DNA from: Marinobacterium litorale DSM 23545
GTDB taxonomy: Bacteria > Pseudomonadota > Gammaproteobacteria > Pseudomonadales > Balneatricaceae
Assembly: GCF_000428985.1 (NCBI RefSeq)
Contig: NZ_AUAZ01000021.1
Location: 20,361-84,360 of the forward strand
Length of the DNA stretch: 64,000 nt
Direction: 5' to 3'
In this document: positions 25,514 to 35,038 of the stretch, one piece after another
Layout of the letters: each line of letters begins with the position of its first letter
Numbering within the stretch: the stretch's first letter is position 1
The notes under the pieces: generated by a model
Seen by the model: only the letters and a program-made list of their open reading frames with translations
Told to the model about the DNA's origin: nothing
The model's database searches: none
Program-made: the position numbers and the translations under genes

Positions 25514-27679
25514 ATGTTTAGTACCAGCCTGGTTGTCCTCACCCTGACTGTGTACATGCTGATTCTGTTTATTGCGGCGCAGGTGGCGGAAAAACGTCCT
25601 GCCGGCAGAACAGCATGGACGCCATACATCTATGCCTTTGCCCTAACGGTGTACTTCACGTCCTGGGGGTTCTACGGCAACGTGGGGTTTGCCGCTGAGT
25701 CCGGGTTGCTCTATCTGGGTACCGAAATCGGATCGATACTGGCGGTACTCGGTTGGTGGTACACGATCCGGCGCATTGTACGGATCAAAGAAAGCTACCA
25801 TATCACCAATATCGCCGACTTTATTTCTGCACGTTATAACCGCTCGCAGGCTGTCGCCGGGCTCGTTACGGTAACAGCGCTGTTCGGTGTCATTCCCTAC
25901 ATCGCCCTGCAGCTGAAGTCGATCGTCTCCACTATCAGTGTCATCTTGCCGGTACGGGAGGAGGACTGGAGCGGCGTTGGGCTTTGGGTGATGCTGGCAA
26001 TGATTGTCTTCACCGTCGTTTTCGGTGCGCGTCGGCTGGACCCCACCGAACGTCACCCCGGTGTGCTGGTGGTGCTCGCGCTGCAAGGGTTGGTGAAGCT
26101 TGTGGCGATTCTGATGATCGGTATCTTCGTGACCTGGATGCAGTATGACGGTTTTGGAGACCTCATTAATCGCCTTGAAACGGTGGGCCTTGAGCGCTTG
26201 ATGTCGTTGCACCCTCCATCGGGATCCTTTGTGGGGGAGTGGATGGCACTGATTATCCTGGGAATGGTGGGGGTTCAATGTTTGCCCCGGCAGTTCCATC
26301 TGTTAGTTGTGGAAAACTCCCATGAACGGGATATTCTCACGGCAATTGGCATTTTCGTGCTGTATTACGTCATTTTTGACCTGTTTATTATACCGATAGC
26401 TGCGGCGGGCCTTCTGCAGGGGCTGTCGCCGGCTCAGGCGGATCAGTTTGTGCTGATCCTTCCGTATGCGGCCGGTGAAGGATGGTTGGCGTTGCTGGTG
26501 TTTATCGGCGGCTTTTCGGCCGCCAGTGGCATGATTGTTATCAGTGCCATGACGCTATCCACCATGGTAACCAACCATTTGATGCTGCCGGTTATCGAAG
26601 AAGTGCGGGGGCTTAACTTCCTGCGTCATCGTCTGCTCAAGCTGCGATGGCTGACGATCGTGCTGATTATCCTGAGCAGCTACCTGTTTGCCTGGGATTT
26701 CAGTGATAGCTACATGCTCGCCGCGATGGGCACAATAGCCTTTGTGGCGGTGCTTCAATTTGCGCCCCCCATGTTTGGCGGGATGTTTTGGCGTGGCGCA
26801 AACCGGATGGGTGCTATCGCGGGACTACTGGTGGGGCTGCTAACCTGGTTCTATACGCTGGTTATCCCGGCCTTCAGCCGGGAGGGGTGGTTCGGAACGC
26901 AGTGGTTGATCGATGGGCCGGCTCGTCTGGATTGGTTGCGGCCGGAGGCGTTGTTGGGGTTTGAGGCGCTATCTCCGCTCAGCCACAGTGTATTCTGGTC
27001 TCTGGCTCTGAATGTATTCAGTTTCGTTATTGGTTCCTGGCTGTACTCGCCCGCCAAACGGGAGCGCTTGCAGCTCGTAGAGTTTATGCAGGCATTGTCG
27101 CTGGGGCAGCGCGCTCAGGCCAGTCGTCCCACGGGGTTGGAGGCGTATATCCCCTTTCAGGCGAAGCGTGAGGAGGCCGTGCGGTTACTATCCCGCTATT
27201 TGCCGGAACATAAAGCCGCCCATGAGGTTGGGCAGATTGCACAGCTGTTACAAGGAGAGAAAAAGCGAAACATCACCATTATCGAGCTGGTGGAGTTTCA
27301 TCGTATGCTTGAGGCGTGTCTGGCCGGTTCGATAGGCGCGGCGAGTGCTCATCGGGCGGTCGAGAGTGGTATCGGTTACAGCCAACAGGAGAAACGTGAT
27401 CTTGAGGCTTTGCACAGTCATATCGGCTCGGAGCTCGGGACTTCTTCAGATTACCAGGCAGGTGGGTCGAAGGGGCGCTCCGCTGGGTTTGCGGATCTGA
27501 ACGCAGCAGTCGAGCGTCAGAAAGCCGAGGTCGAGTCGCTCAAAGCTGAGGTTGCAAAGCTTCAGCGTAAGTTGGAAAAGTCTGATAATGAGCTTTTCAA
27601 CCAGAGACTTCAGAACCAGAAGTTATCTCAGCAACTGCTTGAGCTGAGAAGGTCGGGAGGTGGTGAAGGGAACGAATGA
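25514..27679 (+). CDS. Sodium:solute symporter family protein with coiled-coil tail, CbrA-like but without kinase
   Basis: Residues 1-510 contain about 13 membrane helices of the SSF/SLC5 family in the form seen in N-terminal halves of CbrA-type sensor kinases (SWGFYGNVGFAAESG, YHITNIADFISARYNRS, GGFSAASGMIVISAMTLSTM). A cytosolic linker (about 545-650) has PFQAKREEAVRLLSRYLPEHK and resembles the STAC-like region. The last 55 residues form a Leu/Lys/Glu coiled coil and the protein stops at 721, with no histidine kinase or response-regulator part. The start at 25514 is chosen by the first hydrophobic helix; ATG 25493 and TTG 25475 are alternatives. It may be a transporter-like sensor using a separate partner, or simply a transporter. 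Confidence 0.75.
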   Translation: MFSTSLVVLTLTVYMLILFIAAQVAEKRPAGRTAWTPYIYAFALTVYFTSWGFYGNVGFAAESGLLYLGTEIGSILAVLGWWYTIRRIVRIKESYHITNIADFISARYNRSQAVAGLVTVTALFGVIPYIALQLKSIVSTISVILPVREEDWSGVGLWVMLAMIVFTVVFGARRLDPTERHPGVLVVLALQGLVKLVAILMIGIFVTWMQYDGFGDLINRLETVGLERLMSLHPPSGSFVGEWMALIILGMVGVQCLPRQFHLLVVENSHERDILTAIGIFVLYYVIFDLFIIPIAAAGLLQGLSPAQADQFVLILPYAAGEGWLALLVFIGGFSAASGMIVISAMTLSTMVTNHLMLPVIEEVRGLNFLRHRLLKLRWLTIVLIILSSYLFAWDFSDSYMLAAMGTIAFVAVLQFAPPMFGGMFWRGANRMGAIAGLLVGLLTWFYTLVIPAFSREGWFGTQWLIDGPARLDWLRPEALLGFEALSPLSHSVFWSLALNVFSFVIGSWLYSPAKRERLQLVEFMQALSLGQRAQASRPTGLEAYIPFQAKREEAVRLLSRYLPEHKAAHEVGQIAQLLQGEKKRNITIIELVEFHRMLEACLAGSIGAASAHRAVESGIGYSQQEKRDLEALHSHIGSELGTSSDYQAGGSKGRSAGFADLNAAVERQKAEVESLKAEVAKLQRKLEKSDNELFNQRLQNQKLSQQLLELRRSGGGEGNE

Positions 27680-27733
27680 CCTGATGGTTTTTGGGGGCCG
27701 GCCCGCGGGCTTGAGGGCCGGCGCCGAGGGATG

Positions 27734-28771
27734 TTAACGCTTGCTTTCAAACATCCGGGGATCCAGGGTATATGGCAGCTCCAGCAGCTTAACTACAGGG
27801 CCGTCCTGAGTGGCAAGGTGGAGCTCTGCGTTCTCGGCCTGCTCCTTGGTGATCACAGCCAGCATCTCATAGCCGCTGTCGCCGGTCGGAGCGGCTATGA
27901 CGATCTGGCCGATGTTTTCTTTCTCGGTGGTATGCAGAGCCTGGCCGGGTTCTGGGCATTCCGATGCACTCACAGCGACACGGTACATCGGTTTTTTGAG
28001 GATGCCGCGGTGTTGCAGTCGAGTCACGACCTCCTGGCCGGTATAGCAGCCTTTATTGAAGCTGACACCTTCGAACGCCTGCAGGTTGGTCATCTGTGGG
28101 ATAAAAGCTTCCGACGTACTTGCGCAGACATCGGGGACGGCAGCGCGGATCTCTTGCAATAACCAGTCATCGGTACCCGCCAGTTGAACCGAGTCACCGA
28201 GTTCGTTCAAGATCGTTGCGGCTTCTGCTGCCGGCAGCCAGCATTCAAAACGATCTACACCGGGGACGCGGACCAGTAAGCGCTCGCCCTCGCAGCTGAC
28301 CTCATCCACGCACTCGGGCGGCTTGCTGACCAGTTTGGAGGCAATCTCGGCTGCCCCCGTACCAAACAGCCCGATGCCGACCAGTTCGTCGTTCAGATCC
28401 GCCTCCGCTTTGGAGAAGAGGATATATTTCTTCAGTGTGGGCAGCGCCTTGTCCAGGTTGTCAGAACGGGTACGCAGCCAGAAGGTATCCAGTGAGCGTT
28501 TCATGACACGGAACAGGCTGATCATGTGGCCCTTGATATTGCAGTGGGCGCCCAGGCGGCTGCCGAGTTTGTCGACATCGGCAATATCGCAGCTGAGCTG
28601 GCCCTGCAGAAACTTTTCGGTTTCCGGCCCGATGATCTCGATGATCCGGTGCTGAGTCAGGGGAGCCACTGCTGTTCCGGTGCCGTCATAGGGCACTTGG
28701 GGTGTGGCCTTAGCCTCATCGTCCAAGGTGTAGCCCAAGTGAGAAAGCGTATCCTGCCAAGCTGTGTTCAT
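27734..28771 (-). CDS. ygfZ: YgfZ/GcvT-like folate-binding Fe-S cluster maintenance protein
   Basis: The signature NKGCYTGQEVVTRLQHRG carries the essential Cys of YgfZ (KGC[FY]xGQE). GCVT-like segments IIEIIGPETEKFLQGQLSCDI, NIKGHMISLFRV and MTNLQAFEGVSFNKG support this. YgfZ is a cytoplasmic tetrahydrofolate-dependent protein that protects or repairs certain Fe-S enzymes such as MiaB. Length 345 compares with 326 in E. coli. It is the last gene of the - strand block psd-ygfZ. Confidence 0.92.
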   Translation of the reverse strand: MNTAWQDTLSHLGYTLDDEAKATPQVPYDGTGTAVAPLTQHRIIEIIGPETEKFLQGQLSCDIADVDKLGSRLGAHCNIKGHMISLFRVMKRSLDTFWLRTRSDNLDKALPTLKKYILFSKAEADLNDELVGIGLFGTGAAEIASKLVSKPPECVDEVSCEGERLLVRVPGVDRFECWLPAAEAATILNELGDSVQLAGTDDWLLQEIRAAVPDVCASTSEAFIPQMTNLQAFEGVSFNKGCYTGQEVVTRLQHRGILKKPMYRVAVSASECPEPGQALHTTEKENIGQIVIAAPTGDSGYEMLAVITKEQAENAELHLATQDGPVVKLLELPYTLDPRMFESKR

Positions 28772-28801
28772 GTCGTCGCCTTTCTATCCGGTTTAACTGT
28801 T

Positions 28802-29683
28802 TTATTGGGTCGAAGATGACGAATTAAAGGTCCCGATCCGCCGCCCCAGTGTGACTTTGGACTGTGGCTGCAAACTCTGTTCCCATTCCATGACTTGGGG
28901 GCCGAATGCCAGGATAACCGTCGATCCGAGATAAAAACGTCCCATCTCTTCACCTTTTTTCAGGTGGATCGGTTTCGGTGCGGAGCGGCTGTAGAGATGC
29001 TGTGGTTCACGGTTGCGGGGGGCAACCTGGCCGCTCCAGACGGTCTCGATCCCGGCCACGATCATGGCACCCACCAAAACCATTGCCATGGGCCCGCGGT
29101 CGGTATCAAAAATGGTCACCAGACGTTCGTTGCGGGCAAACAGATTATCCACATTGGCCGCTGTCGTGCTGTTTACGGAAAAGAGGTCACCGGGGATATA
29201 GATTGCTTCGCGCAATGTGCCATCCACGGGCATATGGACCCGGTGATAATCCCGCGGTGAAAGGTAGAGGGTTGCGAAAGAGCCGTTGATGAAGGGCTCG
29301 GACCGTGCCATCTCCCCACCAAGCAGGGTGGTCAGGCTGTAACCCCGGCCCTTGGCCTGGATGACCCGGCCGTGATGCAAAGGTCCGGCTTGACTGACTA
29401 CACCGTCGCAGGGGGATACCAGAGCATCTTCCATGTTATCGATAGAACGGGCATCGGGTTTCAGGGCGCGGGTGAAAAAAGCGTTAAAGCTCGGGTAGGC
29501 AGTTGGATTCTCCTCGGCCGCCTCGCTCATATCGATCTGATAATGGTGATGAAAGCGACGGATAAACAGGTTTTTGATCCAGCGCGTGCGGCAGGACGCT
29601 ATCCGGCCAACGATACGAGAGAGCAGATGTTGCGGTACCAGGTGCTGGAACAGGATAAACAGCGTGTCTTTCAAACCAATCAC
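28802..29683 (-). CDS. psd: Phosphatidylserine decarboxylase
   Basis: The C-terminal LGST motif (YLGSTVILAFG) is the site of self-cleavage that makes the pyruvoyl cofactor, and SPCDGVV and YLSPRDYHRVHMPVDG are strongly conserved family segments. The enzyme makes phosphatidylethanolamine at the inner membrane. The first in-frame Met lies inside the preceding gene, so I use GTG 29683, giving 293 residues (family about 320 for E. coli); TTG 29674, seven bases after a GGAG site, is equally possible. It follows the sulfurtransferase by 14 bases. Confidence 0.93.
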   Translation of the reverse strand: MIGLKDTLFILFQHLVPQHLLSRIVGRIASCRTRWIKNLFIRRFHHHYQIDMSEAAEENPTAYPSFNAFFTRALKPDARSIDNMEDALVSPCDGVVSQAGPLHHGRVIQAKGRGYSLTTLLGGEMARSEPFINGSFATLYLSPRDYHRVHMPVDGTLREAIYIPGDLFSVNSTTAANVDNLFARNERLVTIFDTDRGPMAMVLVGAMIVAGIETVWSGQVAPRNREPQHLYSRSAPKPIHLKKGEEMGRFYLGSTVILAFGPQVMEWEQSLQPQSKVTLGRRIGTFNSSSSTQ

Positions 29684-29697
29684 TCTCCGAGTAATGT

Positions 29698-30513
29698 TCA
29701 GCGTTCGACCGGCAGGTCCGGGGTATTGCCCCATTCAAACCAGGAGCCGTCATAGCAGCGTATGTCACCGAGGCCTGCCCAGCGACCGGCCAGCCAGGTC
29801 AGCCCCGATCGACGGTGTGTCTGACAATGAGTCACCAGCGTTGTTGCATCGGCAAGGCCCGCAGCCTCAATTTTTTCGCGAATAATCTCGGGAGCCAGCA
29901 GCCTCGGCACTGGCCCCGGTTCAATCAGGTCGGTCCACTCCAGCCAACGCGCGCCGGGCAGGTGACCGCCCACTTTGGCGTTAACGACTTTTTCACCGTT
30001 GTACTCCTCGGCACTGCGAGCATCCCAGACCTTGACCGACGGATCTGAGAGGTGCGTCATCAACCAGGGGATATCAACGACTAAGCCGCTTTGCAACCGG
30101 GCTTCAAAGTGGCTCGGCTCAGGCGTGTTGGCCTGGCTTTCGACTGGCAGTGCCAGTGCTTCCCACCCAGCCAGCTGGCCGTTGAGAACGCTGGCACGTC
30201 TGTGGCCGATACAGGCCAGCGTCCAGACCAATCGCCCCGCCCAGGGCCCCAGCTGGTCATCATAGGCGACAACCTGAGTGTCCTCGGTCAGGCCAAGCCG
30301 TGATAACCGTTCGCTGAGCTGAGCGGCCGAGGGGAGCTTGTTGGGTATCGGGGGCTCGCCCGACAGCAGATCTTTCGGATCCATGCGCACGGCGCCGGGG
30401 ATATGGGCGCGTTGGTAGTTCTCTTCGCTGGAGAGGTCAATAATCAGTAGATTGTCGCGGCTTATTGCTGAGTGGAGGGCCTGTGGCTCTATCACCAGTG
30501 GCAGTGCGGTCAA
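29698..30513 (-). CDS. Sulfurtransferase, two rhodanese domains
   Basis: Two rhodanese domains are seen. The first (about 8-135) has LIIDLSSEENYQRAHIPGAV and no catalytic Cys. The second (about 150-265) has VWDARSAEEYNG and the active-site loop THCQTHRRSG, with Cys ahead of an Arg-rich end. This arrangement fits thiosulfate or 3-mercaptopyruvate sulfurtransferases, which transfer sulfane sulfur to thiols or cyanide; the two cannot be separated here. It lies directly upstream of psd, an arrangement also known in pseudomonads. Confidence 0.88.
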   Translation of the reverse strand: MTALPLVIEPQALHSAISRDNLLIIDLSSEENYQRAHIPGAVRMDPKDLLSGEPPIPNKLPSAAQLSERLSRLGLTEDTQVVAYDDQLGPWAGRLVWTLACIGHRRASVLNGQLAGWEALALPVESQANTPEPSHFEARLQSGLVVDIPWLMTHLSDPSVKVWDARSAEEYNGEKVVNAKVGGHLPGARWLEWTDLIEPGPVPRLLAPEIIREKIEAAGLADATTLVTHCQTHRRSGLTWLAGRWAGLGDIRCYDGSWFEWGNTPDLPVER

Positions 30514-30540
30514 AGTGACTCTCCCAATACAGTTGGATAA

Positions 30541-32151
30541 TTAACGGCCGTTGCCTATGTTTTTGAGGGCATGCGATGCCGCCGTGCAGAGTTTGCGGAA
30601 GTGTCTCTGGTGGAACTCGGTCAACTCACCACTGAAGTCCCTTCGGTCCGCATAAATGATTGCGACCGGCGTGCCATCGCGAAAAATCGACATCAGCAGG
30701 CAGTCATCTTCCCCGAACCAGCCCCGCAGGTCCCGGGGCAGGTTAGCACGAATCTGTTTGCGATTATGCGCCCCGATCGCAAGGGCGGCCGGCTTCTCGC
30801 AAAGCTTAGCCAACAGGCTGGGTTGTTTCAGGTCAACGTCGAGGGTGGCCAGCGGATCTTCATGCTCGATTCCCATGCCGCGGGCCGCTTTTAGCTGACC
30901 GGTTTTATTCTGTACCAGGAACAGAATGACGCGTTCCAGCCCCAGGCCCCGGTGCAGGCCTTGAATCAGGCCCTGAAGAATATGGGCCGGTTTTGTGTAT
31001 AGTTCGTAGCCTTTCTGAAATCGCTCAAGCACCTGCTGGTAAATATGAGGTGTCAACAGGACCGGTTCTTCAGGCGTTTCTGGGGGCTCTTCCGGTATCG
31101 GCTCTTCGTTGGGCATAGGAGCAGGGAACTTTTCTTCGTAGACTTGAAGTTCTTTTGGGCTGAGCCGGTGAGGGAGGCGTCCGGCCCCCGGCAGCAGTAT
31201 GAGTTCGGCCGCCGGCGTCATTATTCCCGGAACATGGTAGGCACGTGCCGCTTCAGCGCAGTTTGTGTGCAAACGTGCCATGGTATCGGCCAGAGGCATA
31301 TCCAGATAATCGCTGATGATGTCAAACATGCGAGCCGCCCGCGGATGGTCCCAGCCGCGGCCGACTGTTAGTGTCATCCAGTTCGCCAGTTTGACTGGAA
31401 AGTAGTGTTGCTGCACCAGATGGTTGAGTGTGCGCAGGTCTTTACCCTCTATGCGCGGATCCTTCAGCGCGCGCATATGCAGTTGTTTGAGAGTAGACAG
31501 CGAGGGCGATGTATCGTGGTCGAGCGAGTTGACCGTCAGTTCGGTCAGCTTCCAGTTATCGGCCAGCGCTTTGCCCAGCTCTTGAGTTGTGCAGCCGAAA
31601 ATGCGCCGCTCCGCTTCCACCGGACTGGCGTTATCTTCGATCACGGCAATTTGAAACGTATCTTTGTGGAGGGGTGCATAAAGCCAGAGCATCCAATGCA
31701 CCAGTCCGTAGAAGAGAGCAGCCAGACGTGCTTCTTCGGCATAGGGCAGCTGCTTGTAATTCACCCAGTCAGCGGCTTGAACAGAGGCATGCTGGCTGGT
31801 CGCGATAGAGCGGAAGAAACTCCGTTGGGCGACACTGTGGGCATGCAGTTTGATCGTCTCAAGCTCACGGGTGAGTTGCTCGATCTGATCGAAGCCCAGC
31901 GAAGCGATGGCATGATCGACACTGGTGACGGTGGAGCCTTTTGCCTCGTGGCGTCCCTGGGCCAGACGGGTGACGTGCAGTGAAAGTACCGGGTCCTGAC
32001 GCACCTGATGACCCAGCTGGACCAGTGTCGTGCGATCGTCAGCCATTGCACGCTTCAGCCGCACCAGTGTACTGGCGCGTACCGGCAGAGTCTTCTCGCT
32101 GAGGTATGTGCTCCAGTCTTCCAGGCCAAATAGTTTGGCGCTACTGCTCAT
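30541..32151 (-). CDS. HDOD domain protein with C-terminal GAF-like domain
   Basis: Residues about 20-220 form an HDOD domain (LVQLGHQVRQDPVLSLHVTRLAQ, SVDHAIASLGFDQIEQLTREL, LAALFYGLVHWMLWLYAP). A Pro/Glu linker at about 345-372 leads to a GAF-like domain (about 385-530) with GLERVILFLVQNKTGQLKAA. HDOD proteins are signalling proteins without HD phosphodiesterase residues and often act in stress, motility or biofilm control. The exact role is unknown. Transcribed in the same direction as rsgA, 34 bases after it. Confidence 0.85.
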   Translation of the reverse strand: MSSSAKLFGLEDWSTYLSEKTLPVRASTLVRLKRAMADDRTTLVQLGHQVRQDPVLSLHVTRLAQGRHEAKGSTVTSVDHAIASLGFDQIEQLTRELETIKLHAHSVAQRSFFRSIATSQHASVQAADWVNYKQLPYAEEARLAALFYGLVHWMLWLYAPLHKDTFQIAVIEDNASPVEAERRIFGCTTQELGKALADNWKLTELTVNSLDHDTSPSLSTLKQLHMRALKDPRIEGKDLRTLNHLVQQHYFPVKLANWMTLTVGRGWDHPRAARMFDIISDYLDMPLADTMARLHTNCAEAARAYHVPGIMTPAAELILLPGAGRLPHRLSPKELQVYEEKFPAPMPNEEPIPEEPPETPEEPVLLTPHIYQQVLERFQKGYELYTKPAHILQGLIQGLHRGLGLERVILFLVQNKTGQLKAARGMGIEHEDPLATLDVDLKQPSLLAKLCEKPAALAIGAHNRKQIRANLPRDLRGWFGEDDCLLMSIFRDGTPVAIIYADRRDFSGELTEFHQRHFRKLCTAASHALKNIGNGR

Positions 32152-32185
32152 GCCATCGCTTCCGTTGTTAAGATCTCGTTGGGGC

Positions 32186-33223
32186 TTAGCTGTTTCGAAT
32201 CTGACCGTCGTCGAGCGACGCCAAGATCTGCTGATAACTGTCGAATCGGCTGGGGCTGATTTTGCCCTGCTCCAGTGCTTCTATAAAGGCGCAACCGGGC
32301 TCGCTTTGATGACGGCAGTCACGAAAACGGCAAAGTCCGTGCAGCTCGCGCAGTTCCGGGAAGCCTTCCACAACCTGCGATGGCTCTATGTGCCAGAGCG
32401 CAAACTCGCGAATTCCCGGTGAGTCGATCAGGTCTCCCCCCTCGGGGAAGTGAAAAAGCCGTGCCGTGGTAGTCGTATGACGCCCTTTGCGTGTCTGCTC
32501 CGACAGTTCGCCGACTTTCAAGTCAACGCCGGGGAGCAGCTTGTTGATCAGCGACGATTTGCCGACACCGGATTGACCCACAAAGACGCTGGTGTGTCCC
32601 CTGAGCAATGTCTTGAGTGGATCCAGTCCGTGATCCAGAGTGGTGGAGACCCGCAGGACCTGGTAGCCAATCCGTTCATACTCAGCGAGCAGTGGCGGCA
32701 GGTAGGCGCCGCGCTCGGTCTCGAGCAGGTCCGTCTTGTTGAGTAACAGCACCGGCTCAATGCCGCAGGCCTCGGCCGCTACCAGATATCGATCGATCAG
32801 GTTGGGGTGAGCACGAGGCTCCACGGCAAATACAACCACGATATAGTCGATATTGGCGGCAACCGGTTTTAACTCGCCCAGATTGTTGGGGCGTTTGAGC
32901 TCCGACCGTCTCGGGTTGGTCGCGACGACGACGCCACCATCATTGGAGGCACGCCAGACCACCTGATCACCGGTGACCAGCTGACCGAGGTGAGTACGCA
33001 TATGACAGCGGTAAATTTCGCCACGGGACTCGCCGCTCAGCGCTTCAACATCCACCGTGCGGCCAAAGTGGGAGATGATCAGACCGGGCTGTTCAGGGCC
33101 CAGATCGCCGCCTTCGAGCTGAGAGTCCAGCTGTTCATCCAACCGTTCTGCACGGCGCGCGCGTTCCTCCTGGATCTTGTTAACACGCCAAGCCTGGCGT
33201 CTGGTCAGCTTTCGTTTCGCCAT
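32186..33223 (-). CDS. rsgA: Small ribosomal subunit biogenesis GTPase RsgA
   Basis: The motif order is circularly permuted as in RsgA: G4 LLNKTDLLE comes before G1 [14 protein letters not shown] and G3 DSPGIREF. The C-terminal zinc-binding knuckle is [14 protein letters not shown]. An N-terminal OB-fold (about 40-120) binds 30S subunits. The protein is a late 30S assembly factor. It is divergent from orn, the usual gammaproteobacterial arrangement. Length 345 fits the family. Confidence 0.97.
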   Translation of the reverse strand: MAKRKLTRRQAWRVNKIQEERARRAERLDEQLDSQLEGGDLGPEQPGLIISHFGRTVDVEALSGESRGEIYRCHMRTHLGQLVTGDQVVWRASNDGGVVVATNPRRSELKRPNNLGELKPVAANIDYIVVVFAVEPRAHPNLIDRYLVAAEACGIEPVLLLNKTDLLETERGAYLPPLLAEYERIGYQVLRVSTTLDHGLDPLKTLLRGHTSVFVGQSGVGKSSLINKLLPGVDLKVGELSEQTRKGRHTTTTARLFHFPEGGDLIDSPGIREFALWHIEPSQVVEGFPELRELHGLCRFRDCRHQSEPGCAFIEALEQGKISPSRFDSYQQILASLDDGQIRNS

Positions 33224-33317
33224 CGTCTCCAGCGTTACCCCGCAGTGACTTGAATTGATGTGCTAAGGTATTCGAAAATCAGCAAAATTTACAGCGTTTG
33301 CACGGGAGAGGCTGCCG

Positions 33318-33860
33318 ATGGCGCGCGATCAAAACCTGGTTTGGGTTGATCTGGAAATGACCGGACTGATTCCGGAAAAGGACCGAATTATTGAAATGGC
33401 GGCCATCATTACCGATGCCGATCTTAACGTGATTGCCGAGGGGCCGGTGATCTGTGTCCATCAGTCGAATGAGCTGTTGGATCAGATGGATGAGTGGTGT
33501 ACCCGCACTCATGGGCAATCGGGCTTAACCGCGCGCGTGAAGGCGAGTACGACGACTGAGGCGGAAGCGGAGCAGATGATGCTGGCGTTCATCGCTCAGC
33601 ACGTCGATAAGGGCGTATCCCCCATGTGCGGTAACAGCATTGGTCAGGACCGGCGTTTTCTCTACCGTTACATGCCAGAACTGGAAGCTTTCTTTCACTA
33701 CCGCAATCTGGATGTGAGCACGGTCAAGGAGCTGGCCAAGCGCTGGAAGCCCGATATTCTCAAGGGGATCAAGAAAACCGGCACCCATCTGGCGTTGGAT
33801 GATATCCGTGAATCAATCGAGGAGCTGCGTTACTACCGCAGTCACTTTTTCTCGCTCTGA
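33318..33860 (+). CDS. orn: Oligoribonuclease
   Basis: The DEDDh exonuclease motifs are complete: WVDLEMTGL (D, E), [11 protein letters not shown] (D), and [18 protein letters not shown] (H, D). The enzyme degrades 2-5-nt RNAs, including pGpG from c-di-GMP turnover, in the cytoplasm. Length 180 equals the family size. It converges on queG with a 19-base overlap of the coding ends. Confidence 0.97.
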   Translation: MARDQNLVWVDLEMTGLIPEKDRIIEMAAIITDADLNVIAEGPVICVHQSNELLDQMDEWCTRTHGQSGLTARVKASTTTEAEAEQMMLAFIAQHVDKGVSPMCGNSIGQDRRFLYRYMPELEAFFHYRNLDVSTVKELAKRWKPDILKGIKKTGTHLALDDIRESIEELRYYRSHFFSL

Positions 33861-35002
33861 GTCGATGGGTGTTCCAGTATTGGCAGGGGTGTGGGGCGTG
33901 AGTCTGTGCGCAGACGTTCGAGCGCCCAGTCGATATGCTCCTGTACCAGCGGGCTGGACGCATCGCGTTTGGCCTTGAGTGCTCTGATAACCCATTCGCC
34001 CCCGGCAGAGTTGCCCAGCGCCACCGCCAGGTTGCGCTGCCAGCCCTGGTAACCGGTTCGGCGAATGGCGGAGCCCTCGGTCTTGTTCAGAAATGTTGCT
34101 TCATCCCAGTTGAACAGTGACAGCAGATCCAGCGTATCCAGCTGATGACGCGGTTTGAAGTCATCCTCGGCAGAGCGTTTGGCAAAGCGGTTCCAGGGGC
34201 AGATCAGCTGACAGTCGTCGCAGCCGAAGATCCGGTTGCCCATTTTGGGTCTTAACGGCTCAGGAATACTGCCGCTGTATTCGATGGTCAGGTATGAGAT
34301 GCAGCGACGGGCATCCAATACACCGGGCTGCGGAAAGGCTTGCGTTGGGCAGATATCCAGGCAGGCGGTGCAGCGCCCGCAATGGTTTTGAGTCTCCGGC
34401 GGGTCTACCGGTAATGGCAGATTGGTGAACAGTTCGCCGAGAAAAAACAGCGATCCTGCACGGCGGTTTAGCAGCAGTGTGTTTTTGCCGATCCAGCCCA
34501 ATCCGGCATTTCGCGCCAGTGGGCGTTCCAGAATCGGGGCGCTGTCCACGAAGGGGCGAAACTGCACCTGAGCTTCGGAGCCCACCTGCTGTTCTAGCCA
34601 ACGACCAAGTGTTTTAAGGCGCTGGCGTACCAGCTTGTGATAATCCCGACCCAGCGCGTAGCGAGCGATGTAGGCCTTGTCGGGCGAGGCGAGAACATCC
34701 AGAGTGGCCACCGAAGGGGGCAGGTAGTCTATGCGGAAAATGATAATACGTTCAGTGCCTGGCAGTAGCTGGCGTGGGTCGGTCCGCTTATCAAAGTGGT
34801 TTTCCAGGTAGTCCATCTCGCCGTGAAAGCCGGACGCAAGCCAGCGCTTTAGCTGGTCCGCTTCCAGGCGTGCATCGGGGTAGGTGATCGCGCACTGCTG
34901 AAAACCCAGGTCGGCTGCCTGCTGTTTGAGTTCTCTGGCCAGCTGGGCCAGTGTCGAGTCGTCAAGGTTGACGGTGTTTGCCTGAGTAAAGGTCTGTTCC
35001 AC
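33842..35002 (-). CDS. queG: Epoxyqueuosine reductase
   Basis: Two 4Fe-4S sets are visible: [16 protein letters not shown] and [15 protein letters not shown]. The cobalamin-binding N-terminal part (about 50-190) has [13 protein letters not shown] and [13 protein letters not shown]. The enzyme makes queuosine from epoxyqueuosine in tRNA (anticodon wobble base). Length 386 fits the family. It ends inside the orn coding end and is divergent from nnr, which starts 36 bases away. Confidence 0.95.
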   Translation of the reverse strand: MEQTFTQANTVNLDDSTLAQLARELKQQAADLGFQQCAITYPDARLEADQLKRWLASGFHGEMDYLENHFDKRTDPRQLLPGTERIIIFRIDYLPPSVATLDVLASPDKAYIARYALGRDYHKLVRQRLKTLGRWLEQQVGSEAQVQFRPFVDSAPILERPLARNAGLGWIGKNTLLLNRRAGSLFFLGELFTNLPLPVDPPETQNHCGRCTACLDICPTQAFPQPGVLDARRCISYLTIEYSGSIPEPLRPKMGNRIFGCDDCQLICPWNRFAKRSAEDDFKPRHQLDTLDLLSLFNWDEATFLNKTEGSAIRRTGYQGWQRNLAVALGNSAGGEWVIRALKAKRDASSPLVQEHIDWALERLRTDSRPTPLPILEHPSTQSEKK

Positions 35003-35038
35003 TATAATGCGTGCAGAGTTAACAGGGGTGTGGGAGTC

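Noticed and set aside
27697..27722. GCCGGCCC/GGGCCGGC hairpin between the SSF gene and ygfZ
   Set aside because: There is no T-run, so I do not call it a terminator, although the genes are convergent.
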